Assembly: GCA_027578815.1 (NCBI GenBank)
Contig: JANBTH010000477.1
Coordinates: 1-16,630, forward strand
DNA from: Coemansia sp. RSA 1804
Lineage: Eukaryota; Kickxellomycota; Kickxellomycetes; Kickxellales; Kickxellaceae
Direction: 5' to 3'
DNA: 16,630 nucleotides
Below are positions 8,883 through 16,500 of this stretch, in pieces. The notes below the pieces were generated by a model. That model had not been told where the DNA came from. It saw only the letters and a list, made by a program, of their open reading frames with translations, and did not search any database. The translations under genes and the position numbers were made by a program. How positions within the stretch are numbered: the first letter of the stretch is position 1; every line of letters starts with the position of its first letter.

Positions 8883-10757
8883 ATGAATTGTTGCTTGCGT
8901 AGTACTTGCACCCAAGCACTGGCAGTCCGGTTTCGAGCGACACGACGCAGCGTGCCTTTCCTAATCTCCAAACTACGTGCACCTGTTACATATTTAGGAA
9001 ATACAGCCATGTCCCATCATATGAGCTCAGCAACGGGGGCCAAACGACCGGCTTCTCTCCACTCTGCCGATGTTTCTGATCATCAGAATAGCACGGCTCA
9101 ACAGATAGAGGGTTCTGCCCAGATTGTAAAAGTGCCAGAGCAAAAGCGCAAAAAGCTAAACAGCAAAGGAAAACGTAAGGCATACCAGGCACGCAAGTCG
9201 AATGCCGACGAAACAGTGATTGATGCCATTAGACTTCTTCTTCAGGAGAAATGGAGAAGGTGCAACAGGGAAGGCTTAGACACCGACGTTCCAATGGTAT
9301 TCGGGTGGAATTCAGAAGACCAGCACGGCGAAGCATCCTTTTGTAGAGCACCTCCAATCCCCGCAAAGCTGGCTGGTGGCGACGTCTCAGAGTGCGAGTT
9401 TGAGGTGCATGTGCACGAGATGAGCGAGCGCGGACATGGAATTGCTACAAGGGAGAATGACGAGGAGCTGGGCAAGCTTGTCTTGAATAAAAACCGACCA
9501 TGGGTGTTTGTGGTTCCTTTTGTACTGAAGGGCGAGAAGGTGCGGATAAGATCTGTGCGGCACGAATGGGGGTATACGCAAGCTGATCTTCTTTCGGTTA
9601 TTGAAAAGTCGCCATTGCGCATTGATGCGCCGTGTCAGTACTTTGGAAAATGCTCAGGATGCCAGCTCCAGCATATTGGGCATCGGGGCCAACTGGAGTT
9701 TAAGCGCGAAATGGTTAGACGTGCATTTTCAGTGGCAAGCCCGCTATTTGCCAGCCTGGCCGTCTCCGAAGTAATTCAATCGCCGCTGCCCTTTGGTTAT
9801 CGCACAAAGCTCACTCCTCATTTTGATATTCGTAAGGACACACCTTCCGAAAAGGTTGCGATTGGCTTTACCATCTCTGGACAGCGTCGTGTTCTTGATA
9901 TTGAGGACTGTATGATCGGCACAGATGCCGTGCGGCGTGGCATGACCGAAGCACGACTGAATGCAAAGGCAAAAATGGCCGACTACAAACGTGGTGCAAC
10001 CTTGCTTGTTCGCGAGACCAATGTTCCCAACGGCAGCCCCGACGGAGACGTCTCCAACATACCCACTGCGGATCTTGTGAAGGACTTTGTTCTTGATCCA
10101 AAGAGCTGGGTCACTGATGTCGTTGGAGACATAAAGTTTCGGTTTCCTGCATCGTCGTTCTTTCAGAATAACGCATCGATTCTGCCTGCATTTACTGGCT
10201 ATGTGCGTGAGGAGCTGCAAAGGTGGAGCAATTCTTTTATGACCACAGAGAATGACGGCGGGCTCAGATACCTGATTGACGCATACTGTGGGTCTGGGCT
10301 ATTCGGCATTGCTTGCCACTCGCAATTTAAAAAAGTCATGGGCATTGAGATATCTACCGAGTCGATATCCTGTGCCAATAACAACGCAAGGATGAACGGA
10401 ATTGACAACTGCGATTTTGTTCTTGGGGATGCAACCAAGATCTTTGAAAAGGTCGACACTAGTCCCAAGCACACTGCTGTTGTTATCGATCCACCTCGCA
10501 AGGGGAGCAGCCCCGAGTTCCTTGACCAACTTTTAGCATATGGGCCGCGTGTCATTGTCTACATAGCATGCGGGGTTCCAGCCCAGGCCCGGGACATTGC
10601 CTACATGCAGAGCAAGGATGCTATCATCGTTGATGGTCGGATTCCAGCGTCTGCTTCTCCACAACATGCTGTTTACCGCATTGCAAACATCCAACCATTT
10701 GATCTGTTTCCGCAGACTTACCACGTCGAAAATATTGTCACTCTTGTTCGCGAGTGA
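8883..10757 (+). CDS. TRM2: tRNA (uracil-5-)-methyltransferase, Trm2/TrmA family
   Basis: Makes m5U54 (ribothymidine) in the tRNA T-loop using S-adenosylmethionine. From the ATG at 8883 it is 624 residues, intronless. Parts in order: an Arg-rich N-terminus lacking acidic residues (1-42); a basic stretch EQKRKKLNSKGKRKAYQARK; a TRAM-like domain at about 173-235 (HVHEMSERGHGIATRE); cysteines C-x5-C-x2-C in CQYFGKCSGCQLQ (251-260) plus LDIEDC (343), the four-cysteine set that binds [4Fe-4S] in RumA-type relatives; RYLIDAYCGSGLFGI, the SAM-binding loop; VVIDPPRKG; the nucleophile in VYIACGVPAQARD (Cys 563); and YHVENIVTLVR with the catalytic glutamate (616). A second in-frame ATG at 9009 has a better context (GCCATG) and would drop the N-terminal extension, which looks like a mitochondrial presequence. 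It converges on THOC7, with 138 bases between stops. Confidence 0.95.
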   Translation: MNCCLRSTCTQALAVRFRATRRSVPFLISKLRAPVTYLGNTAMSHHMSSATGAKRPASLHSADVSDHQNSTAQQIEGSAQIVKVPEQKRKKLNSKGKRKAYQARKSNADETVIDAIRLLLQEKWRRCNREGLDTDVPMVFGWNSEDQHGEASFCRAPPIPAKLAGGDVSECEFEVHVHEMSERGHGIATRENDEELGKLVLNKNRPWVFVVPFVLKGEKVRIRSVRHEWGYTQADLLSVIEKSPLRIDAPCQYFGKCSGCQLQHIGHRGQLEFKREMVRRAFSVASPLFASLAVSEVIQSPLPFGYRTKLTPHFDIRKDTPSEKVAIGFTISGQRRVLDIEDCMIGTDAVRRGMTEARLNAKAKMADYKRGATLLVRETNVPNGSPDGDVSNIPTADLVKDFVLDPKSWVTDVVGDIKFRFPASSFFQNNASILPAFTGYVREELQRWSNSFMTTENDGGLRYLIDAYCGSGLFGIACHSQFKKVMGIEISTESISCANNNARMNGIDNCDFVLGDATKIFEKVDTSPKHTAVVIDPPRKGSSPEFLDQLLAYGPRVIVYIACGVPAQARDIAYMQSKDAIIVDGRIPASASPQHAVYRIANIQPFDLFPQTYHVENIVTLVRE

Positions 10758-10822
10758 TATGCAGAAGAAAGCACAACACTGGGCAGATAGATTTGGAGAG
10801 AGTTGGAAATAACATTGGCATG

Positions 10823-10843
10823 ATAAAATAAAATAAAATAAAA
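10823..10843 (+). terminator. Polyadenylation-type repeat after TRM2
   Basis: Three overlapping AATAAA hexamers in an (AAAAT)n run lie about 70 bases after the TRM2 stop, between convergent TRM2 and THOC7. This is a plausible cleavage signal for TRM2. Confidence 0.6.
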
Positions 10844-10895
10844 GAGCTGAAGGCAATGGTCTCAACATGAAGTAGCTTCAGATACCCTAGATTAG

Positions 10896-11946
10896 CTATA
10901 CAATTAATTCACCTTCTTCATCTTCACACTCGCCTTCTTCCTCAGAGTCAATTGCGTCAGCGTTGCTTTCTGCGTCCAAAACATCCACTGTGTGCGTTGT
11001 ATGGTGACGGCCGCTGTCTTCGCCATCCTCAATATCATCATTGGTATAGTCGCCGTCCTCTGCTTCTGCTCCCTCATCGTTTTTCTTGGCGTGATTGTTA
11101 GGAGAGTCTTCAGAGGCATCGTGATCGTTGCCATCATCATCTAGCACGGAGTCGTCAATAGGTGTACCAAAGTCGCCATGCGAATCACCCGGTGGATGCG
11201 GAGTAGTAGGCGATATGCCCAGGAACGCATGTCCACCAGGTTCGCCGCCACCACGATCCTCCTCCATATCGCCCAAGTATATTCCCAGATCTTGCATGCT
11301 CAAAGCACTTTTAGACATGGATTCTAGTCGCTTCATCTCATCCACAACTGCAGAGTACTGGACACGCAGAGACTCCAAGACCGCATTATGGGTGACTTCC
11401 TCTTGCTTGAGCTGTTCGATCTCACTTGTAATTGCACTAATATCAGCGGAAAGCCGTTCTCGAGTGGGAAGCTTATTAGCTTCAATGGCAATTTCGTCAT
11501 AGGCAATCTTGTGTCTCTTGTTGTTTCGCGAGACTTCAAGATCCTCATTCAGCCTTTTGATTTCTGTGTCGATATCTGCAACCTCCCGTTCTAACTTTGC
11601 ATGATAGTCATTGTAAAGGCAGGTTTCCTGAGTACCGCGATTCTGACTCTGCGCAGCAACATTCACAGAATGGCGAAACCAGCGCACCTCTTGAACCACT
11701 CGCTCGCACGCAGCTTGAGTCTCTTCTGGTGACAGTTGGTTGTAGCGGTCGCACATTGTTGACAGGTGGCGCAAACAGCGTCTCAAAGGCCGATCCTCGA
11801 CAATTAGTCGGGAGCGTATTATTTGTTCTACATTGAGGTTCGGCACAGCTAATGGAAATATAAGAATACTGGTCTATCTCACACTCTCGCTCCTGCCTTG
11901 CATTACATGTCAAATAACCTCACTCACCTTCAGTTTTGGCAGCCAT
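10896..11946 (-). CDS. THO complex subunit 7 (THOC7-like)
   Basis: THO couples transcription to mRNA packaging and export in the nucleus. Two exons, 11946-11928 (only 19 bases, coding MAAKTE plus one base) and 11848-10896, give 323 residues. The 79-base intron has donor GTGAGT and acceptor TTCCATTAG; the join makes GCT. The conserved THOC7 start is NVEQIIRSRLIVEDRPLRR, comparable to EIIRTRLL in animal THOC7. A coiled coil follows at about 93-185, including NNKRHKIAYDEIA and LPTRERLSADI, which match the family's YDALAKVI and HPDRHETLKEL region. From about 205 to the end the protein is strongly acidic (Asp/Glu runs, EEEGECEDEEGELIV), longer than in animal THOC7, which is about 200 residues. Without the intron the frame would start at a GTG. 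It is convergent with TRM2 and divergent from COQ10. Confidence 0.87.
11849..11927 (-). other. Intron of the THOC7-like gene
   Basis: GTGAGT donor and TTCCATTAG acceptor, 79 bases. It separates a 19-base first coding exon from the main exon. The ATG lies in a good context (AAAATGG). Joining is phase-consistent, and the main exon alone has no ATG before the conserved THOC7 start. Confidence 0.85.
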
Positions 11947-12262
11947 TTTATGAGGAACAGAAAATAAAATAAAAAAGATGAACAGTAAAATGTAGACAAG
12001 TGAAATAAAAAAGAAAAGCAATTGACAGAGGAAATATGTAAACAAACAAAAACCAGCGCCTTTTGCACTGTATGGGGGCAGTTTGTTTACCACGTGCGGA
12101 GATTATGTGCTTGAAAAATACCATATTAGCTCTAAAAGAGACGAGGAATTGAGGATTCGGTATCTTGAATCTGTAGCAACACTTTAGTTATTTGTTCTAT
12201 CGGGGGAATTAGAAGATACAAAAAGACCACCACCACCACCACCACAACAGAATTGTCAATAA
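11947..12262. promoter_or_regulatory. Divergent promoter of THOC7 and COQ10
   Basis: These 316 bases separate the divergent starts. Visible elements: forkhead-like GTAAACA at 12038-12044 and its inverse TGTTTAC at 12084-12090, immediately followed by palindromic CACGTG at 12091-12096; A-rich tracts near THOC7; and a CCA triplet repeat near 12229-12245 just before COQ10. The motif names come from general fungal knowledge, and binding is inferred only. Confidence 0.45.
12226..12246 (+). repeat. (CCA)n microsatellite in the COQ10 leader
   Basis: About six ACC/CCA units in a row, ending some 17 bases before the COQ10 ATG, so it probably lies in the mRNA leader. Confidence 0.75.
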
Positions 12263-12838
12263 ATGCACATGTTTTCACGAGCGGTTTCTGTGGCGCGGAT
12301 ATGCGGTAGGAGGCAGCGGGGGTTCATGTCGCTGCCGTCCTTTGGGCTGGGTTCGTCGCAAGGACAAAGATACAAGGATGCACGAGTGTTCCCTTACACG
12401 AAGGAGCAGGTTTTCGACGTGGTAGCTGATGTGGAGCGATACAGCGAGTTCGTGCCAATGTGCATGGGATCCAGGGTGGTGGATGGAACGAGGCGCATAG
12501 AAAAGGGAGTGGTAGAAGGAATAGCCGATCGAGAAACAGTCGAGGCAGAGCTTGTAGTTGGGTATCCGCCGTTCCGCGAATGCTACATGTCGCAGGTAAC
12601 GCTGGAGAGGCCATGGCGGATCGTGGCAACAGCCGCGCCAAACGACAGCATCTTCAAGCACATGAAGACGGTGTGGGAGTTTGTGGAGGAGACGCAAGCA
12701 CAAACACTTGTGCGGTTCGGTATAGAATACGAGTTTGTATCGGTCTTGCATGCGCAGGCGGCGAGCTTGGTGTTCAAGAAGATGGCAAGTTCCAATCTGG
12801 CAGCATATCTTGCGCGCTGCCGAAAGATATACGGATAA
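12263..12838 (+). CDS. COQ10: Coenzyme Q-binding protein Coq10 (START domain)
   Basis: Binds ubiquinone in the mitochondrial inner membrane and supports coenzyme Q synthesis and its use in respiration. It is intronless, 191 residues, the usual family length of about 200. Residues 1-35 are rich in Arg/Ser and lack acidic residues (FSRAVSVARICGRRQRGF), as in a mitochondrial presequence. The START-like domain begins at YKDARVFPYTKEQVFDVVADVERYSEFVPMC, a close match to the Coq10 family signature. It continues through EAELVVGYPPFRECYMSQVTL and WRIVAT, then VWEFVEETQAQTLVRFGIEYEF, and ends with the lipid-pocket helix VFKKMASSNLAAYLARCRKIYG. Another ATG two codons downstream could also serve as the start. 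It converges on the Whi5-like gene, with 114 bases between stops. Confidence 0.95.
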   Translation: MHMFSRAVSVARICGRRQRGFMSLPSFGLGSSQGQRYKDARVFPYTKEQVFDVVADVERYSEFVPMCMGSRVVDGTRRIEKGVVEGIADRETVEAELVVGYPPFRECYMSQVTLERPWRIVATAAPNDSIFKHMKTVWEFVEETQAQTLVRFGIEYEFVSVLHAQAASLVFKKMASSNLAAYLARCRKIYG

Positions 12839-12952
12839 ATAGACGGCATCCTGTAGAGGAATTTGTAGCAGTGGAGAACAAGGGAAGATATGATCTATCT
12901 ATATTTACAGAGGCAAAACATGAAAAATGAAAGAAAATGGAATAGGGTGGAC

Positions 12953-13729
12953 CTAACGGTGCAACGTGTTAGAAGCGGCGGTGTCCTGCGTGGAAGCAGC
13001 GGTTGTTATCTGAGACAAATTGAGAAAGCAGTCGGATGGGATGGCAGAGCGTAAGGAGCTGCTGTCCTGGGGGTTTGGGTGAGAGGCAGACAGCGGCGCG
13101 TGTCGTTGGCGATTGGGAGAAAGCGAAGGCATGCATTCGGTAAAGCTGAGGCGGCGGTTTGGATTACGGGGCCTGGAGCGGCGACAGAGCAGCATGGGCG
13201 AGGCGGAAGGAGACGGAGCACGAGCAGCTGGAGGCGTGGCGAGCATTAGGATTGTGTGGGCGGCCTCGCTCTCGTAGTCCAGCGGACGCATTGTGGGGGT
13301 GCGGAGAGCATCAGGAGGCGACGAAGGGATGTCTAAGGGGTGTACAGCAGTAGAAGTATACATGGATATCGGTGTAGCCGTAGCTTTGGATGTAGCTGTA
13401 GCTGCAGAGGCGGAGAGGCGGTTACTGCCCTCCAGGGCCGACACATTATCCAGCAGTCTCGGGCGACCAGAAGCCGACCCCTTGCGCGGAGTAGGGCCGC
13501 TCAGCTGGCGCAAGCAGAGGACTGGAGCATGCTTCTGTCTTTGCGATAGGGGAGCGCGGCAAGGGACGGCGGAGGGTGCATCGTCGGAAGTGTGTGAAAC
13601 GACGGCAGCCATTGAATGGCCAATTTCGCGTTCAACGGCAGCGCGCGCCAGGCGGAGTCTTGTTCGCAGGCGGGCGGCCATCTGGTGCGGCGAGGGAGAG
13701 GGCAAAGACGAGGGTGACGGACTGGTCAT
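12953..13729 (-). CDS. Whi5/Nrm1-like G1/S transcription regulator (candidate)
   Basis: 258 residues, intronless as modelled. The first ATG of the frame, at 13729, is used; the frame extends a few codons upstream only through a TTG. It is largely disordered, rich in Ser/Pro/Ala. Two short segments suggest the Whi5/Nrm1 family, which binds SBF/MBF to repress G1/S genes. RLRTRLRLARAAVEREIG (20-37) resembles the short Whi5/Nrm1 (GTB) motif, a run of alternating basic and hydrophobic residues. DYESEAAHTILMLATPP (151-167) resembles an A-x-x-LM-L-A-x-SP segment common in fungal cell-cycle regulators. There are many SP/TP sites, including a full CDK consensus TPRK at about 80-83. In yeast Whi5 the motif sits near the C-terminus, whereas here it is near the N-terminus. 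The family call rests on short motifs. The gene lies directly downstream of the Dbf2/Sid2 kinase on the same strand. Confidence 0.5.
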   Translation of the reverse strand: MTSPSPSSLPSPSPHQMAARLRTRLRLARAAVEREIGHSMAAVVSHTSDDAPSAVPCRAPLSQRQKHAPVLCLRQLSGPTPRKGSASGRPRLLDNVSALEGSNRLSASAATATSKATATPISMYTSTAVHPLDIPSSPPDALRTPTMRPLDYESEAAHTILMLATPPAARAPSPSASPMLLCRRSRPRNPNRRLSFTECMPSLSPNRQRHAPLSASHPNPQDSSSLRSAIPSDCFLNLSQITTAASTQDTAASNTLHR

Positions 13730-14112
13730 TGTGCGCGGAAGGGGGCGGGGAAACGAGTGCAAAGAGAGCTGGGGAAAAGGATAAGAGAAGGGAAGAGAAG
13801 AGAAACGGAAAGGCGGAGGGAGGCGTCCTTTTCGTATTCAGTGGGTCTTTTCCTTTTTTCCCTTTCCTGTCTTTGTGCTTCTCTCCTCATCGTCATCACC
13901 ATCAGCTGCTGCTGCCAGCGCAAAGACTCCATCAAACGCGAGGGCGGAGATTGGACGCGCTTGTGGTTAGCGTGTACGTGTGGGTGGGCGTCGCGTAGGG
14001 ATCGCACCACAGAACAGGCGACAGGAGCCAAAAAGAGCTAAAAGACTGATTTGGATGATTTGGATTTATTGGAGTAAAAATGGGATGAGATTAAGAAGGG
14101 ACGCTGGCTGCG
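13730..14112 (-). promoter_or_regulatory. Spacer between the kinase and the Whi5-like gene
   Basis: 383 bases carrying the kinase 3' end and the promoter or leader of the Whi5-like gene. A minus-strand AATAAA (TTTATT at 14065-14070) lies about 43 bases after the kinase stop and is a likely cleavage signal. On the minus strand about 13835-13905 is G/A-rich, and 13780-13830 is C/T-rich next to the Whi5-like start. No gene is supported; open frames here are by-products of the skewed composition. Confidence 0.5.
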
Positions 14113-15868
14113 TCAGAAGTTGCGGTTGAGGCGGTTGTGCCTGTATGTGAAGCCGATGAAGGCGGCAGGATCAACGGCGTCGGAGGCGCTGGGGCCGTCG
14201 ACTAGCGAGTCCAGCTCCTTGCGCTTGTTGTAGACGTCGCGGTACAGCTCCATGTCGTTGGGATTGGAGAAGTCGTCAAAGTAGGCCTTGTCGGTGTCTG
14301 ACTGCAGCTCGGGCACAAACGGCGGGCGCTCGGAAGCCCTGAGCGTGTTGAGATTGACAGCGTGGAAGTAAGGGTGCGCGGCAGCCTCGTTGACGGAACA
14401 CAGCCGCTCGTTGCGGTGGCTGACCAGACGGCGGATCAGATCCCAGGCCTCGGGACGCAGATTGTCCTCGGCCTCGGCGGAGTCGAACTCGGGGCGGTGG
14501 AAGGCCTTGCTCCAGTGGTAGACGTTGCGCCAGACATCGTCGGCTGACGGGCCGGTGAAAGGCGCGTAGCTGGCAAGGAACTCGTACAGAATGCACCCGA
14601 GCGACCAGTAGTCGACACGAAAGTCGTAGCCCAGATGCGCGTCGGCGAGCGGCTGCAGAGTCTGCTGCGGTGCATCTGTCTGCTGCTGCTGCTGTTGCTT
14701 CTTCCTCTTTTTCTGCTGGTCCATTGCCAGCGACGTGTACAGAATTTCAGGCGCCATATAGTCGGGCGACCCAACTATTGAAAAGGCGCGCGGCATATCG
14801 TCCTGACGCATGTTCTTGTAGAAGCTGCGCTTCTCGTTGGACGAGTGGTACACCACTTCCTGGTCCTTGACCTTGTCCAGCTTCTTCTTCATCGCCTCCA
14901 GCGTTGGCCTGCTCAGGTGGCCGTGCGACAGCCCAAAGTCCGTCAGCTTGATGTGGCCCTTGGCATCCACAAGAAAGTTCTCGGGCTTCAGGTCGCGGTG
15001 GAAGTATCCGAACGAGTGCAGCGCCGCCACCGCCACCAGCATCTCGGCAATGTAGAAGCGCGCTATCTGGTGGCGCAGGATGCCGTTCTGGTTGAGCAGT
15101 GTGCGCACATCGCCGCCAGGCACGTACTCCATCGCAAGATACAGCGACTGCTGGTCCTGGAACGAGTACAGCAGCTTGACTAGCCACTCGGACTTTGATG
15201 TGCGCAGAATGTCGCGCTCCGTCAGAATGTGCTGCACCTCGCCCAGCTTGACCAGCAGCTGCTTGGCCATCTTCTTCAGCGCACACACCTCGCCGGTGTC
15301 TCGCTTGCGTGCCAGGAACACCTGTCCGTATCCACCCTGTCCTATCTGCGCCAGGATGTCGAACTCGCGCTCGCGTGTGCGGTTGCGCCGTCGCCGCAGA
15401 ATCGACGACTCGTTTACGCAGTGACTGCTCCACGAGTCCTGCACATGCTGTCGCGTCGTCTGCACGCTGCGGATTGCGTTCTTGAAGTCGCCCAGCCGCC
15501 GCCTGCGGTTTGCCACGTACGTCAAATGGTCTACGTAGTACTCCAAAAAATACACCTGTGCTGCCTCCACCTTGCGCCGGATTGCCGGGTCGATTGTATC
15601 CAGAAACGCGTTACGCCGCGTCATCGACCCTGCCGCATCTGCCATCGTGTCGCCGCCGCTGCTGCTGCTGCCACCGAGCCCGGGTACTCCCTCCGGATGG
15701 CGCTTCCTGCGCATCTGCTGCGCTGCTAGCCCTCCGTTGCCGTTCCCATTGCTGTTGCCGCCATTTGCGGGCCCCACCACCTTGCCAGCCGCACCATTCT
15801 GGCTTGCCATTGCCTGGTGTATCGAGTGCGTGGCTGGCGGCCTGTGCTGTTGTGCCGTCATCACTTGG

Positions 15869-15900
<32 letters not shown>

Positions 15901-16044
15901 GAAGTGGAGCTGCTGGCCCTGCTGCTGCTGTGCGCCATGGCTGGAGAACAGATGGTACATTGCCCCGTCGGCCGCTGCAAACGGCATGCGTACGCGGTTC
16001 TGGTTCTGGTCATGGTCTGTTCCTTGGGCAGTGCGGTCGGCCAT
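14113..16044 (-). CDS. Dbf2/Sid2-type NDR-family AGC protein kinase
   Basis: Effector kinase of the mitotic exit/septation network, activated by Mob1 at spindle poles and the division site. 643 residues from the ATG at 16044 (context CAACAATGG), intronless. Parts: a Gln/Asn/Gly-rich N-terminus with a poly-Gln tract (about 48-58); an N-terminal regulatory Mob1-binding region at about 147-228 (FLEYYVDHLTYVANRRRRL); a P-loop GQGGYG at 235-240; Lys 257 in CALKK; HRDLKPEN with Asp 351; DFG with Asp 369; a long basic insert between DFG and APE, typical of NDR kinases; activation-loop SIVGSPDYMAPE with Ser 422; VDYWSLGCILYEFLA; an AGC tail with PPFVPELQSDTDKAYFDDF; and hydrophobic motif FIGFTYRH with Thr 633. 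GQGGYGQVFLARK and GSPDYM point to Dbf2/Sid2 rather than Cbk1/Orb6. An unusual Gln/Lys-rich insert sits after APE (about 438-468). The frame remains open 68 codons upstream. Confidence 0.94.
14640..14733 (-). repeat. Gln/Lys-rich insertion inside the kinase domain
   Basis: CAG/CAA repeats code a poly-Gln run next to KKRKK and a second Gln-rich part, between APEILY and GYDFRVDYWSLG. Related kinases have only a few residues there. It remains in frame and the flanking kinase motifs are intact. Confidence 0.85.
15871..15930 (-). repeat. Poly-glutamine triplet repeats in the kinase N-terminus
   Basis: CTG/TTG runs on the plus strand encode poly-Gln on the minus strand: a run of about eleven Gln, then a shorter QQQQGQQ. 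The tract lies before the Mob1-binding region, where length variation should be tolerated. Confidence 0.85.
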
Positions 16045-16500
16045 TGTTGCTGCGTGCTGTTGTGGTGATTTAATAAATGCCCTTTGGGAAGATGGAAAGT
16101 GCAAAGTAGAAGGGGGAAAAGAGGTTGGCTGCGATGTCTGCTGCTGCTGCTGTAAGGTATACAAAAACGTAAACAAACTCAACACAACCAAAATTTCTCT
16201 ATAAGAATGATGTTGCACATGCATGTTTTGTATGCATTTATAGAGCAATGCCCGTAAAGAATAAAGCCAGGTTGGTCATAGTGAAATGCCACAGAAGGGA
16301 GATGTCGATTATTATTTAAATACATAGTAGAAAAATAGAGCACACATAGATTAGTATTCAATCAAAAATAACACATTTTAACATTACATAATAAACAACA
16401 TATAAGTACTTGCCAGAAAGAGTTTGACGTCGTCCTTATCCCAAATAGGGGGATGTGTTCCGTCGCAGAATCGTTAAAGACTGCGGCTTAATGACAGTTG
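16045..16500. promoter_or_regulatory. Divergent spacer between the kinase and the right-edge gene
   Basis: 456 bases, AT-rich from about 16160. The part next to the kinase is pyrimidine-rich on the plus strand and contains a (CTG)4 run at 16141-16152 that reads as in-frame Gln codons upstream of the kinase ATG. On the minus strand TATACCTTACAG (ending at 16153) looks like a splice acceptor, so a leader intron is possible. A forkhead-like GTAAACA lies at 16169-16175. No gene is seen. Confidence 0.4.

Noticed and set aside
8487..8886. Two plus-strand frames in the verprolin/TRM2 spacer
   Set aside because: They are Lys/Ser-rich, AT-rich, without domain or good context, and fit promoter sequence better.
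13293..13998. Long plus-strand frames across the Whi5-like gene and spacer
   Set aside because: They are Arg/Gly-rich shadows of the minus-strand Ser/Pro-rich gene and show no conserved motif.
14747..15433. 228-codon minus-strand frame overlapping the kinase
   Set aside because: It is the +1 shadow of the kinase frame in GC-rich sequence and has no domain.
15572..16204. 210-codon plus-strand frame opposite the kinase N-terminus
   Set aside because: It is antisense to the kinase poly-Gln and Gly-rich region; its Cys/Leu runs are the complement of CAG and GGC repeats.
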